From contig NSLH01000010.1 of NCBI GenBank assembly GCA_002763895.1, forward strand, positions 29,489-93,488: a stretch of DNA of 64,000 bases. The letters are read 5' to 3'. Every line of letters starts with the position of its first letter. Within the stretch, counting starts at the first letter, position 1. The translations under genes and the position numbers were made by a program. Under the pieces are notes generated by a model that was not told the DNA's origin, ran no database searches, and worked only from the letters and a program-made list of their open reading frames with translations. Below, in pieces: positions 37,590 through 47,142 of this stretch. The stretch comes from [Chlorobium] sp. 445. GTDB taxonomy: Bacteria > Bacteroidota > Chlorobiia > Chlorobiales > Thermochlorobacteraceae.

Positions 37590-39062
37590 TTATGGAATTG
37601 GAAAAGGCGAGACTTTATTGTCAGCCAAGATGAAGTTCATATCGTGCCGCACGGTTACAAGGTTTGCTGCTGCGTTAATCGTGAAAGCGTCCAGCTCTGT
37701 GCCCGGCGGAATGTAATCTGGGACAACGACTTTTGTGCCTGGGCTATTAGGCGGCATATTTGGATTACCTTCAATTTGCCGCTGCATCACAGGCAAGCGA
37801 ATACCTAAATCGCTCATACGACGCCCTTCCAAAAAGAAAATTTCTTGACGCAGCAAATACAGCATACGCAAATGTGCGCGTACATCGTTTGGTGGCAACG
37901 CATCAATATCTGAGTTGCGAATGCTGGTGCGCGAGATGTTGTAGATCGGAACAGGGCTACCGCTGCGGCGCAGAATGAGCCCTGCCCGGGCTGTCGTGTC
38001 ACCGCGGGCAGGATTATCCGTTGCACGCACACGAAATGCAGAATTGTTCGGTCGTCCACGGCGTCGGCGGTCCGGATCATTGATAAGTGTATCGCCCGTT
38101 ACACGGTTGCGCACAGGTGGGCGACTCAGCGCAAGTGCAATTGCCGCGCGCATCTGCGCACGTGCTTCAGCAAGGTCATTGTCTGAAATGGCAATTTCTG
38201 CCAAGATCAGTGGCGCTTCTTCAGGCTTCAAGGCTTGCAGCGGGGTATCGCGGTAGGGATACTTCGGATCAAGAAAATCCAGACGAGGCAAAGGCTGCAA
38301 GTCTTCGGAAGTACGCAGAAAAGCGTAGACCTGCACATCATTATCCAAGATCCCTTCTGTGAAGGAGACCGAGAGAATTGAACTGCTGGCTGTGATCAAG
38401 TCTACGGCTTGTGCATTGGCACGCGCTTGAGCTTTATCACCTTTTAGACGAAAGGCTCGCGCCAGTGCGATGCGCATTTGCTGCTCCCGTGCCGGATCGA
38501 GTGTGCGTACAGCATTGAACTCTGCGATTGCAGAATCCAAAGCGACCGCCGCGGGCACAGGCTGCCCCAACTCCGTCAGCGGAAAATGCGTGAAATTTTC
38601 AGCGAGCATCAACAGCGCCATGCCTTTGTAAGTGCGAATCTCAGCAATTTGTCCTAGTGTGGCATCAGGGTCGTTGGGCACAAGTTGTGTTAAGCCGAAA
38701 TCCGCCAGCGCCTTGAGCCGCTGCAAATTGAAATAGCAGCCTGTCGAGGCTGTTGTGTTAATTGTTAAATCCAGCGGCGTAATGGCACGTGGATCATCAA
38801 TGAGCGGCGAGAGCGTCACGAATACATGGTCAATGTTATCCGAGACGATATCCGTTGTGATAATTGTTGCCCCCAGAGCAAATGCAAACTGACGGCGCAG
38901 ACCGTTGATGAGGGTTGTCGTTGCCCCCTTCGGGTTTGCTAAGAGTGATTCTTCTGTAACGGACGGATTCTCTACGCCTGTTGGGTCTAAGTAGCAACTG
39001 CTGATTGCAACGCTCAGCATCAGCAGCAGTGCTAGGCATTTTGAACGAGAGAGTTTTTTCAT
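37590..39062 (-). CDS. RagB/SusD family outer-membrane lipoprotein
   Basis: 490 residues. A lipoprotein signal peptide ends in LSVAISSC (lipid-bearing C23). The mature protein is helical with TPR-like stretches, e.g. IRTYKGMALLMLAENFTHFP, which is a SusD motif, and ends with the usual KNVRLFPIP-like region (here NKVSPFPIP). It forms the lid of the SusC transporter and captures the ligand at the surface. The operon susC-susD has a gap of 48 bases and is closed by a strong terminator. Confidence 0.85.
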   Translation of the reverse strand: MKKLSRSKCLALLLMLSVAISSCYLDPTGVENPSVTEESLLANPKGATTTLINGLRRQFAFALGATIITTDIVSDNIDHVFVTLSPLIDDPRAITPLDLTINTTASTGCYFNLQRLKALADFGLTQLVPNDPDATLGQIAEIRTYKGMALLMLAENFTHFPLTELGQPVPAAVALDSAIAEFNAVRTLDPAREQQMRIALARAFRLKGDKAQARANAQAVDLITASSSILSVSFTEGILDNDVQVYAFLRTSEDLQPLPRLDFLDPKYPYRDTPLQALKPEEAPLILAEIAISDNDLAEARAQMRAAIALALSRPPVRNRVTGDTLINDPDRRRRGRPNNSAFRVRATDNPARGDTTARAGLILRRSGSPVPIYNISRTSIRNSDIDALPPNDVRAHLRMLYLLRQEIFFLEGRRMSDLGIRLPVMQRQIEGNPNMPPNSPGTKVVVPDYIPPGTELDAFTINAAANLVTVRHDMNFILADNKVSPFPIP

Positions 39063-39110
39063 CTTTGAGGTCCTTAAAACTTTTAGTTGTGGTTAATTGT
39101 GCCTCAGACT

Positions 39111-42035
39111 TTACGGTGTAATTTCAATGCCGAAGCGATACTGAATTGGCGGTGAGACTGCTAGGTTCGCTACACCGCCCAAATCTACCTGACGCCCAGA
39201 GCGTACGGTTCCAAGTTCGGGGTCTGCACCTGTTGTGCGCGTGCCAAATACAAATGGATTGCGCACATTGAAACTTAGCACCACGCTGCTCACGATGTTG
39301 TTCAAGATTGTTTGCGGTACGCGGTAGCGTGCGGAAATCTCACGGATTTTGATCCAGTCTGCTGGTTGTACCAGCAAGATGCTGGCGTTGTCTGTAACAT
39401 AGTTATCATTCGGCAGTTTGCCATTTTCATAATTGCGTCGTGAGATCTCAGCTTGCTGCTGTGGGGTGGCGTTGTCTGGAATAGGTTCGCCAATCAGGTC
39501 GTTATAGCCTTGATAGAAGCGTGTGTCTAAGGCTTGATTGAGTGTGTAGTGTCCAGCTGCAAACTCACCAAACACAGAGAAGGTGAAGTCTTTGAACAGT
39601 GTAAGATCGAGACCGAATGAGCCAATGACGGTGGGTGTCGGTGAGCCATAGAGTTCGGTCGTAAAATCTCCCGTGAATTGTCCATCTTCATCTGGCTTAG
39701 GCACGGTAACTTGGTAGGCGCCCAGCGGTCTTCCTTCTTCAGCGCGCATCGGCAAGAAGGCAAACCCGCCGATTGTGAATGGTGCAGCGCCGCCGAGACT
39801 CACAAGTAAGTTATCGACTGTTGAGACGGCACCACGCAGCGCCACATCCAGCGTAGGCGATTGATAGACGACAGCACGCACAGAGAGTTCAATGCCACGG
39901 TTACGAATCTGCCCAATGTTTCGGAGTTGTGTGATGCGTCCCCCTGCTGGATCTTGCGGAAAGTCAAACAGGGCAGCATCGGTTGTTTGCGTGTAGTAGC
40001 TAAACTCCACAGCCACACGGTCGTTCAGCAGCCCTGCATCGAAGCCCAAGTCGAAACTGGTCGTGATTTCAGGACCGAGTGAGCGATTGCCTGGATTACC
40101 AAAGTTAATGCCTGCTGTGGTTGCGGTATTGCGTGCCACGATAAATGTACGGTCGCGTGCAAAAGGCGTGGGGAAGAAACCCGTTCTGCCGTACGCTGCA
40201 CGCAGTTTCAGACTCGAGAGCACATCTTTGATGCCTGCTGGGAAAAAGGCTTCATCGCCAATGTTGTAGGCAATGCCAACTGTAGGATAAATCTGCGTGC
40301 CAACTTCTGCCCCGAAAGCGGTATTGACATCAACCCGTGCGGCAAGGTTGATAAAAAGATTGTCTGCAATGCCGATTTGATCTTGTAGATAAATCCCACC
40401 ATTGAAGAGCGCTTGATTGCTCTCACGTGAGTTAATGATAGCCGAGTTATCAAAGTCTTCCGTGCCTGCCGCAAGATTTTGTCCGTCTGCATCAAACTCT
40501 CGATCCTCGACCCTGAAGCCACGAGCGCCAAACGAGAGCGTCTGCGAGACGATACCGATATCTGGCAATTTGTATGACCCTGCATACTCTATCGTGAGTG
40601 TCAGGTAGTCACGCTCTGAGCGCGAAAGTGAACTTGGCGGTGAAATCAGTCCAGAGGCAATAGCGGCTACAGGGTAGAGATTGCGCTGCTCATTTTTGCG
40701 ATAGTCTACGCCAAAGCGGAAAGTATTAGTCCACTCCTTTACAGGCACAACACTAAAAGCAATACCGCTCGTGAAGCGATTGACTGTCTCACGCAGATTC
40801 GGCAGCAACAGAAATTGCAAAATGCTATCACGGTTTTGTGTAAAGCCGGGACCAGCCACATAATTGCCTGGCGCAAAGAACGATCCGGCTTCCATTGCAG
40901 AGAGTGGAGAGGCATCATACGAGTTGTTCAGCAGTGCACGACCAAACTGGTTTCGCGTGTAAGCTGCCGTGAACTCGAGCTCACTTTTTGGCGAAAGAAT
41001 TGCGCGAAAGCCCCCTGTGAAATTGTAAAGCGTGTTGAAGAGTTCATCACCCTTGAAAACCCCAGGCGTGTTCTGCACACTGCCTGAGGCATTGTAGGTC
41101 AAGGCTTCGCTGCCCCCTGTAACATTGATAACCTGACGGTTGAAAAATGCAGGACGGTAAAGCGTTGTGCGTGTTCCTTCTTCAAACGTGAAGCGTGTCT
41201 CAGGCACATCGACGCCGTTAATGGTTGTAAAGCGAAAACGCGCTTCACCAGGCTTACCTTTCTTGGTAAAAATTTGAATCACACCATTAGCGGCTTCGGA
41301 ACCATAGAGCGTGGATGCCGCTCCGCCTTTGATGACCTCCACACGCTCAATGTCTCCGATGACCAAATCCGCTAAGGCTGAAGAGACTGCACCGCCAGTG
41401 CCATCAGCAAGACGGAAATTGTCGCCATTATCGACGCGAATACCATCGACATAAATCACAGGGGTCGTGTTTGAAAGCGCACTCTTTATGCCGCGTGTTT
41501 GAATACGCGCGCCTGTACCCGGTAATCCCTGAGCATTGAACGATGATAGACCCGGCACTTGTCCTTGCAAGAGCTGATCAAGCGATTGAGCTGCTGTCCG
41601 CTCAATGTCTTTTGTAGAAATTGTCACTACATCTGTTGGGAGCTGGCGTTTGGAGGTTACAGTGCCCTGCCCTGTCACGACAAGTTCATCAGCTTGCACG
41701 CTGCTTTGCGCGAGGCTAAACTCCACACTTACCGTCGCGCCTGCTGCTACAGTTACCTGTTTGGTTTGAGGCTTATAGCCCACATAGCGCGCCGTAATGT
41801 TGTAAGTCCCTACTGGCACTTTGCGAATGATAAATTCGCCGTTAAGGTTTGTCGTGGCACCTAACTTCAGGTCAGGGAGAAGCACACTGGCTCCAATGAT
41901 GGGCGAACTATCCGAGGCATCGGTCACAATGCCGCGAATTTCACCTGTCTCCTGTGCAAAGAGATAGGGCGTAGCTGAAAGAATAATACAAGCCGTGCAT
42001 AGCAGTTGCACGACCCTTCGTTGGTAGATTGTCAT
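39111..42035 (-). CDS. SusC/RagA family TonB-linked outer-membrane transporter
   Basis: 974 residues. Signal peptide to about A27, then a carboxypeptidase-like regulatory domain (GEIRGIVTDASDSSPIIGASV, about 30-110), the TonB box region, the plug (about 115-250: SLDQLLQGQVPGL and PVIYVDGIRVD) and a large beta-barrel ending in a C-terminal aromatic-containing strand (YRFGIEITP). It would import a ligand captured by the partner SusD, driven by TonB. No sugar-cutting enzyme gene is adjacent; the ligand is unknown and could be a glycan, peptide or other oligomer. Confidence 0.92.
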   Translation of the reverse strand: MTIYQRRVVQLLCTACIILSATPYLFAQETGEIRGIVTDASDSSPIIGASVLLPDLKLGATTNLNGEFIIRKVPVGTYNITARYVGYKPQTKQVTVAAGATVSVEFSLAQSSVQADELVVTGQGTVTSKRQLPTDVVTISTKDIERTAAQSLDQLLQGQVPGLSSFNAQGLPGTGARIQTRGIKSALSNTTPVIYVDGIRVDNGDNFRLADGTGGAVSSALADLVIGDIERVEVIKGGAASTLYGSEAANGVIQIFTKKGKPGEARFRFTTINGVDVPETRFTFEEGTRTTLYRPAFFNRQVINVTGGSEALTYNASGSVQNTPGVFKGDELFNTLYNFTGGFRAILSPKSELEFTAAYTRNQFGRALLNNSYDASPLSAMEAGSFFAPGNYVAGPGFTQNRDSILQFLLLPNLRETVNRFTSGIAFSVVPVKEWTNTFRFGVDYRKNEQRNLYPVAAIASGLISPPSSLSRSERDYLTLTIEYAGSYKLPDIGIVSQTLSFGARGFRVEDREFDADGQNLAAGTEDFDNSAIINSRESNQALFNGGIYLQDQIGIADNLFINLAARVDVNTAFGAEVGTQIYPTVGIAYNIGDEAFFPAGIKDVLSSLKLRAAYGRTGFFPTPFARDRTFIVARNTATTAGINFGNPGNRSLGPEITTSFDLGFDAGLLNDRVAVEFSYYTQTTDAALFDFPQDPAGGRITQLRNIGQIRNRGIELSVRAVVYQSPTLDVALRGAVSTVDNLLVSLGGAAPFTIGGFAFLPMRAEEGRPLGAYQVTVPKPDEDGQFTGDFTTELYGSPTPTVIGSFGLDLTLFKDFTFSVFGEFAAGHYTLNQALDTRFYQGYNDLIGEPIPDNATPQQQAEISRRNYENGKLPNDNYVTDNASILLVQPADWIKIREISARYRVPQTILNNIVSSVVLSFNVRNPFVFGTRTTGADPELGTVRSGRQVDLGGVANLAVSPPIQYRFGIEITP

Positions 42036-42247
42036 CCTTCCACTCCTATCCAGGTTGTTTTGTTGTGTGATAGATATGAGTTTGTGCTTTTCTGCGGCGA
42101 AATTTATGCAAAAGCTACATCTTTTTTAGGCAGCTTGGAATGTAGTGCTTAGCTTACGAGAAGTATCTGCCTCTGGCACATGAAAGCCTCACATTTTTCT
42201 TGAGCAGCATGCGGCGCTATATTGCTCTTCAACTCAAGTGATAAGAG

Positions 42248-43942
42248 ATGCCAACGGTGCACGCACAACAGAGCATGCTACGCTTTTGGCGACACGTCGC
42301 ATTCATCTTGTTTGTGCTGCCGCTTTGCTTGCTCCTGCTGCTTGTACTTGCTGTTACGCTCTATTCTAGATTCTATCTCAAAGAGTTTATTGCTGACCGC
42401 CTGACCCGTACTGTGATTGCCGCTAGCGATAGCCTTTACACGCTTCAAGCTAGCCGTTTTACCTTCGATATAGATGGGGATACCATTCAAGCGCAAGATG
42501 TCTCTCTCGTGCCGATTCGAAGTGAAAAAAATCCGAATGTAGCATATCACGACATCTATGTCGAATCCATTACAATTCTTCGTCCGCACTGGCGCGAAAT
42601 TCTCACACAGCGATTGTTTAGAGTTGAGCAGATTGTGATTACAGCGCCATATTTTGTCTATCGTAGCTATGAAAGTCATGAGCAACGCGATAGTATCACT
42701 GCCGTTCTTGCTCAAGATTTGCCAGAACCAACGCTACTCGATAGGGCAATTGATGCACTCTTACCACGTTTTCAAATCGACCGTATTGAAATCACTGATG
42801 CAGAAATTGGCTATGAAGGCGTTGCTCTCGAAGAGCAAAATACGCTCACGCTCTCAATGCATGCCGATACCATTCGGCTGAACCTCAAAGCACCATCGTT
42901 CAATGAAGCGGTGAGCATTGAAGACATTCGGCTCCTTATCACGCCATACCGCAACCCCATTCCCAACTCACTCTATGATGTGCGCTTTGCGCAAATGCGC
43001 CTTTCCACCCGAGATTCCAGTCTTGTCATTGATTCGCTTTGGCTTGCGCCGCGCGTCTCTGACACAGAATTTTTCAAACGCTCCAAGACACGCACTGACC
43101 GCTTTAAGCTCTTTTTGCCACACTTAGCATGTCATGGCATTGACTATCGCAGTCTGATTTTTGGTACAGGTGCACTGGCGCGTCATCTGCATATCGAAGG
43201 ACTCTCTCTTGACGTCTTAACGGATAAACGCTATCCTTTGCCCAAACACTCCTTTACTCCGAAAATGCCAAATGAGGCTTTTCGCAGCCTCCCGCTTCCG
43301 ATTCGCATTGACACACTTACTGTACAGAATGGGCGCGTCAGCTATCGTGTGCAAAATCCTGCTGATAAGCCTTGCGCCTTGTCCTTCGAACGCATTGCGG
43401 CAACAGCCACAAACCTCACCAATGATTCTCTTAAAATGACACCGCGCACGCCCGCCATACTTGATGCCAGCGCATGGCTCTTAGGTACTGGTGCGATTTA
43501 TGCTCATCTTGAAATGCCACTCTTATCTGAGACCTTTGACATGCGCTTGCATGGACGGCTAGGCAAGTTCGATGTCACTGCACTCAATGCCTTTGCTGCC
43601 TCGGAAGCCCGCGTCTCGTTTTCAAGCGGGACTGTCGAAAAGGTTTGGTTTAATCTTAGCGTTAAGAATGGTTATGCGTCTGGTACTGTGCACGCACTTT
43701 ACCGCAATCTTGCTCTAAACATTTTGCCACAAAACCGCCGTGAGAAAGCTGGCTTTATGGAAGGCGTCTTAAGTTTTATTGCCAATACCTTCGTGATTTA
43801 CCGCGACAACACCAATCAGAAAGATACCCCAGCTCGCACAGGCAAAATTTCCTTAAAACGAAAGCCAAAACAGCCATTCTTTGATTTTCTCTGGCAATCG
43901 CTCTGGCAAGGCTTGCAACATATTATGAAAGCCGTGAAGTGA
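42248..43942 (+). CDS. AsmA-like membrane-anchored protein
   Basis: 564 residues. One membrane helix at about 18-42, then a long periplasmic part rich in beta strands with repeated short segments such as VEQIVITAPYFVYRS and IDRIEITDAEIGYEG, the pattern of AsmA/DUF748-type proteins that are thought to bridge inner and outer membrane for lipid transport. The C-terminus is basic. It is divergent from susC with a 212-base gap that should hold both promoters. A possible terminator follows at 43971. Confidence 0.6.
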   Translation: MPTVHAQQSMLRFWRHVAFILFVLPLCLLLLLVLAVTLYSRFYLKEFIADRLTRTVIAASDSLYTLQASRFTFDIDGDTIQAQDVSLVPIRSEKNPNVAYHDIYVESITILRPHWREILTQRLFRVEQIVITAPYFVYRSYESHEQRDSITAVLAQDLPEPTLLDRAIDALLPRFQIDRIEITDAEIGYEGVALEEQNTLTLSMHADTIRLNLKAPSFNEAVSIEDIRLLITPYRNPIPNSLYDVRFAQMRLSTRDSSLVIDSLWLAPRVSDTEFFKRSKTRTDRFKLFLPHLACHGIDYRSLIFGTGALARHLHIEGLSLDVLTDKRYPLPKHSFTPKMPNEAFRSLPLPIRIDTLTVQNGRVSYRVQNPADKPCALSFERIAATATNLTNDSLKMTPRTPAILDASAWLLGTGAIYAHLEMPLLSETFDMRLHGRLGKFDVTALNAFAASEARVSFSSGTVEKVWFNLSVKNGYASGTVHALYRNLALNILPQNRREKAGFMEGVLSFIANTFVIYRDNTNQKDTPARTGKISLKRKPKQPFFDFLWQSLWQGLQHIMKAVK

Positions 43943-44467
43943 TACGCCGCTCAAGTAGATTGCATAAGCTCGGGTTCTTTGCAGTTTGATTTGCGCACCT
44001 GCCCGCTTGTTAGCAAATCGCAGAACCCGTTTGAAATGAAATTACGCCTCTTGCAAGTTTACACTGAATAAAGTAAGAATTGCGTAAATGGTTTTCAAAA
44101 ATAGAGGGTTTGACAAGAGCAGCGTTCCATCACCATCACATGCTACATGATTCAGCAATCTTTGTAGCACAGGCTCGAAAGCAGGACAACTGATTCTGTT
44201 AGGTGCTGCAAGAGCCGTGTTCAACTTTGTGTTGTATCTTGCAAAGAAAACTTGCTGAAGGCGTCGTATAACATACTAATTCATGACAGACATCTGTTGC
44301 TGCGCAAACCAACCGTGAGCAGAGCATGTCTTTTACATTCAGACGTCTAGTGCGATGAGCATCTTTTGTGAAGCATCTTGTATTTTTGATGATTGATTCT
44401 TGATAACCGTGATGCACCGTTAGGCTCGCTAAGACGCCTTTAGTGTGGATCAACCCTTTTGACCGAG
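43943..44467. other. Intergenic region of about 525 bases without a supported gene
   Basis: Only short frames occur here and none is recognisable. It begins with an imperfect hairpin (43971-44029). Further on, AGCATCTT is repeated twice within 25 bases at about 44360. I see no tRNA-like cloverleaf and no riboswitch motif. The last part should hold the promoter of the lpxH-like gene. Confidence 0.5.
43971..44029 (+). terminator. Imperfect long hairpin after the AsmA-like gene
   Basis: Arms CGGGTTCT (43971-43978) and AGAACCCG (44022-44029) pair perfectly over eight bases; inside, after a small bulge, GC and TTTG/CAAA pairs continue the stem. The gene ends 29 bases upstream. The T-rich tail is poor (TTTGAAATG), so termination is only one possible role. 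Confidence 0.4.
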
Positions 44468-45260
44468 ATGAAGAAAACCTACTTTTTTAGCGACGTGCAT
44501 TTTGGCTTGCAAGAGCGGCACGTGGAAGAAGCCAAAACAGATTTAATGCTCTCTTTGCTTGATGAAATCAGTAGAGAAGGTAAACGGCTCTACATGGTTG
44601 GCGACATCTTAGACTACTGGATGGAATATCGCCATGTTGTACCCAAAGGACCGTTCCGATTTTTGCTGCACTCTACGAGCTTGTGCGCCGTGGTGTCGAG
44701 GTGCACTACCTTGCTGGTAATCATGATTTCTATTTAGGCAAATACTTTGAGGAAGAACTCGGTGTGCAAACGCACTATGGTGCGCTCTTGCATGAAATTG
44801 ATGGTAAGCTATTCTACATCGTGCACGGCGATGGTGTTGGCAAAGGCGACATTGGCTATAAGATTTTCCGCACCCTTGTGCGCAACACTTTCAACCTGGC
44901 ATGGTATCGCTGGCTCCATCCTGATTTGGGAGTAGGCTTGATGGATTATCTCTCAAAGCTCTCGCGCAAGCATACATACATGGAAAAAGACTACGGTGAG
45001 AAAGAACGGCTCGTCGTATTTGCTAATGAAGAGCTGGCTCGCTCATCATTTGATTATTTCGTCTGCGGGCATCGCCACATTGTTAAGTTGCTGCCTTTGC
45101 GCAATCAGAAAAGTTACTATGTCAATTGCGGGACATGGATTGGCGGCATGCGACTTATGCTGTCTTCGATGGCGTGGAAATGAAGCTCATCAAAGCAAGG
45201 ACGCGTGAGACGCTCTATTCAGAATCACAGCACTCTGCTGCACTAACCGAATACCTCTAA
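44468..45260 (+). CDS. UDP-2,3-diacylglucosamine diphosphatase-like metallophosphatase, twice frameshifted as sequenced
   Basis: A calcineurin-like phosphoesterase of 264 residues after repair of two missing bases. Metal motifs are FSDVHFG (D-x-H), GDILDYW (GD), AGNHDF (GNHD) and CGHRH. The first break is at the five-T run 44660-44664, where one more T gives RFFAALYELVRRGVEVHY; the second is at about 45153, where CGAACTTAT instead of CGACTTAT gives GGMRTYAVFDGVEMKL and a stop at 45258-45260. LpxH makes lipid X in lipid A synthesis; closeness to other metallophosphatases keeps the substrate tentative. Confidence 0.78.
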
Positions 45261-45288
45261 GTTTCGGCTTCTTATCAATCTGTTTAAT

Positions 45289-45340
45289 CTTGTAACTTGT
45301 AACTTGCGCGCCATTTATCTACCAAAAAAACACTTGTAAC
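45289..45340 (+). repeat. Three copies of CTTGTAAC ahead of hisG
   Basis: The octamer CTTGTAAC occurs at 45289-45296, again at 45296-45303 (sharing one base) and at 45333-45340, six bases before the hisG ATG. All copies are in the same orientation. It may be a regulatory-protein binding array or a short accidental repeat. Confidence 0.4.
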
Positions 45341-45346
45341 ACAGAT

Positions 45347-46222
45347 ATGCCAAATATCCTCAAATTGGGTTTGCCCAAAGGTTCTTTGCAAGACGCTACG
45401 CTCGATCTCTTTGCCAAAGCAGGTTTTCACTTCATTGTGCGAGAGCGATCTTACTTTCCCTCAATTGATGATGAGGAACTTTCTGCAATTCTTATTCGAG
45501 CGCAAGAAATGGCGCGTTATGTCGAGCAAGGCGCCTTTGACTGCGGGCTCACTGGCAAAGACTGGATTATTGAGACAGGCGCACAGGTCATTGAAGTTGC
45601 TGACCTTGTCTATTCCAAAGCCTCTATGCGTCCTGTGCGTTGGGTGCTTGCTGTGCCCGAAAGTTCGCCTATTCAATCCGTAAAAGATTTGGAGGGCAAG
45701 CGCATTGCTACCGAAGTTGTCAATATCACCAAAGCGTATTTGGCACAGCATGGCGTGTCAGCGGATGTGGAATATAGTTGGGGCGCAACAGAAGTCAAGC
45801 CGCCCGATCTTGCTGATGCAATTGTAGAAGTTACGGAAACAGGCACATCGCTGCGAGCTAATAAACTTCGAATTGTGGAGACAATTTTAGAATCCAACAC
45901 AAAGTTTATTGCTAATAAACAGGCATGGAACGACAAGTGGAAGCGTGAAAAAATTGAAAATATAGCGATGCTATTGCATGGCGCTATTAACGCTATGGGC
46001 AAAGTAGGCTTGAAGTTCAACATTCGCCGAGAGGATTTGAAGACCCTTGTGACCAAATTACCAGCTCTGCGCAACCCTACCATTTCGCCGCTTTCATCAG
46101 AGGAGTGGGTTGCCGTCGAAATCATTGTGGAAGAAAAACAGGTTCGTCAGCTTATTCCTGAACTTAAACGCTCTGGCGCAGAAGGTATTTTTGAGTATGA
46201 AATCAATAAGTTGATTTACTAA
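45347..46222 (+). CDS. hisG: ATP phosphoribosyltransferase, long form
   Basis: 291 residues, the long HisG type with a C-terminal regulatory domain (about 215-291) that senses histidine. The N-terminal [12 protein letters not shown] and the phosphoribosyl-binding region [15 protein letters not shown] are family signatures. It condenses ATP with PRPP in the first step of histidine synthesis. No other his gene is adjacent. The ORF uses an ATG at 45347. Confidence 0.95.
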   Translation: MPNILKLGLPKGSLQDATLDLFAKAGFHFIVRERSYFPSIDDEELSAILIRAQEMARYVEQGAFDCGLTGKDWIIETGAQVIEVADLVYSKASMRPVRWVLAVPESSPIQSVKDLEGKRIATEVVNITKAYLAQHGVSADVEYSWGATEVKPPDLADAIVEVTETGTSLRANKLRIVETILESNTKFIANKQAWNDKWKREKIENIAMLLHGAINAMGKVGLKFNIRREDLKTLVTKLPALRNPTISPLSSEEWVAVEIIVEEKQVRQLIPELKRSGAEGIFEYEINKLIY

Positions 46223-46443
46223 GTTGGCGCCAGCGGGGCTACAGTTGTGCTGTGAATTGCAGTATGTTAGATGCTTGATTTCTTTTGCTGTGCTCTCAAG
46301 GATTTTGTCTCTAAAAACACTGCGATGTTTATTGCAAAAGTTTCTATATTTCCGAAAAATGAACGAGGTCTCGCCGAATCAAAAATTTCTTGCAAGAACG
46401 AAGTTGATATCCTAAGTCACAACGCATAAACTGTTTGACAATC

Positions 46444-47055
46444 GTGGCAGAGCAAGTGAAACATACCCGTTCCGCTGTTGAAGAGCGGCTCATTCGCGTG
46501 GCGGTGATTACGGTGAGCGATCGCGCTTTTCAGGGCATCTACAAAGATGAATCTGGACCTAAAGTCGCCGCCGCTTTTCCAAAGGATTTGTATGAAGTCA
46601 TCATCACGAAAGTTGTTCCCGATGAAGTGAAAGCGATTGCAAATGAAATCGTCAATTGTGTCGATAACGAGCATGCGGATGTTGTGGTAACGACGGGTGG
46701 GGCAGGCTGTTCCGCCCGAGACGTTACACCTGATGCAACGGCATCGGTCATTCATCGTGAAGTGGTTGGTTTTTCCGAGGTTATTCGCCTTGCCAATCGT
46801 GATAAGAACCCGAACCTGATTCTTTCGCGTGGGGTCAGTGGCATTCGTAATCAATCTGTGATTATTAATTTGCCGGGGAATCCAGAAAATGCCCGAATGG
46901 CGATAGAATCTGTACTGCCTGCTATTCCGCACTGCATCAAGACAGTTCGCCAACAGCGTCCTGCTCGGAAGCATGGTACTGCGTCGCACAGCAGCATATT
47001 GCATACGCAGAAAGGTGGCGCACATTCTGGCTCCAAAGCAAAATCGTCAAAGTAG
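46444..47055 (+). CDS. MoaB/MogA family molybdenum cofactor protein
   Basis: About 203 residues with a GTG start at 46444 (a TTG at 46435 is also possible). The MoCF-binding fold shows VVTTGGAGCSARDVTP (normally TTGGTG) and INLPGNPENAR. Family members adenylate molybdopterin or bind it before metal insertion. The C-terminal 35 residues are a basic, poorly ordered tail. It is followed by arsA after 87 bases; no other moco gene is seen here. Confidence 0.85.
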   Translation: MAEQVKHTRSAVEERLIRVAVITVSDRAFQGIYKDESGPKVAAAFPKDLYEVIITKVVPDEVKAIANEIVNCVDNEHADVVVTTGGAGCSARDVTPDATASVIHREVVGFSEVIRLANRDKNPNLILSRGVSGIRNQSVIINLPGNPENARMAIESVLPAIPHCIKTVRQQRPARKHGTASHSSILHTQKGGAHSGSKAKSSK

Positions 47056-47142
47056 TGCAGGCGCAATACTTTCGGGCAAGCGCAGGAAAACGAGTTTTTA
47101 CTCTCTTCTGTTTTTTCTTGAAGTTCGAAAACTCTTGTTGAT

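Noticed and set aside
43943..44467. Possible tRNA or degenerate mobile element in the intergenic region
   Set aside because: No cloverleaf with a TTC-containing T-arm or CCA end, no terminal inverted repeats and no transposase-like frame could be found.
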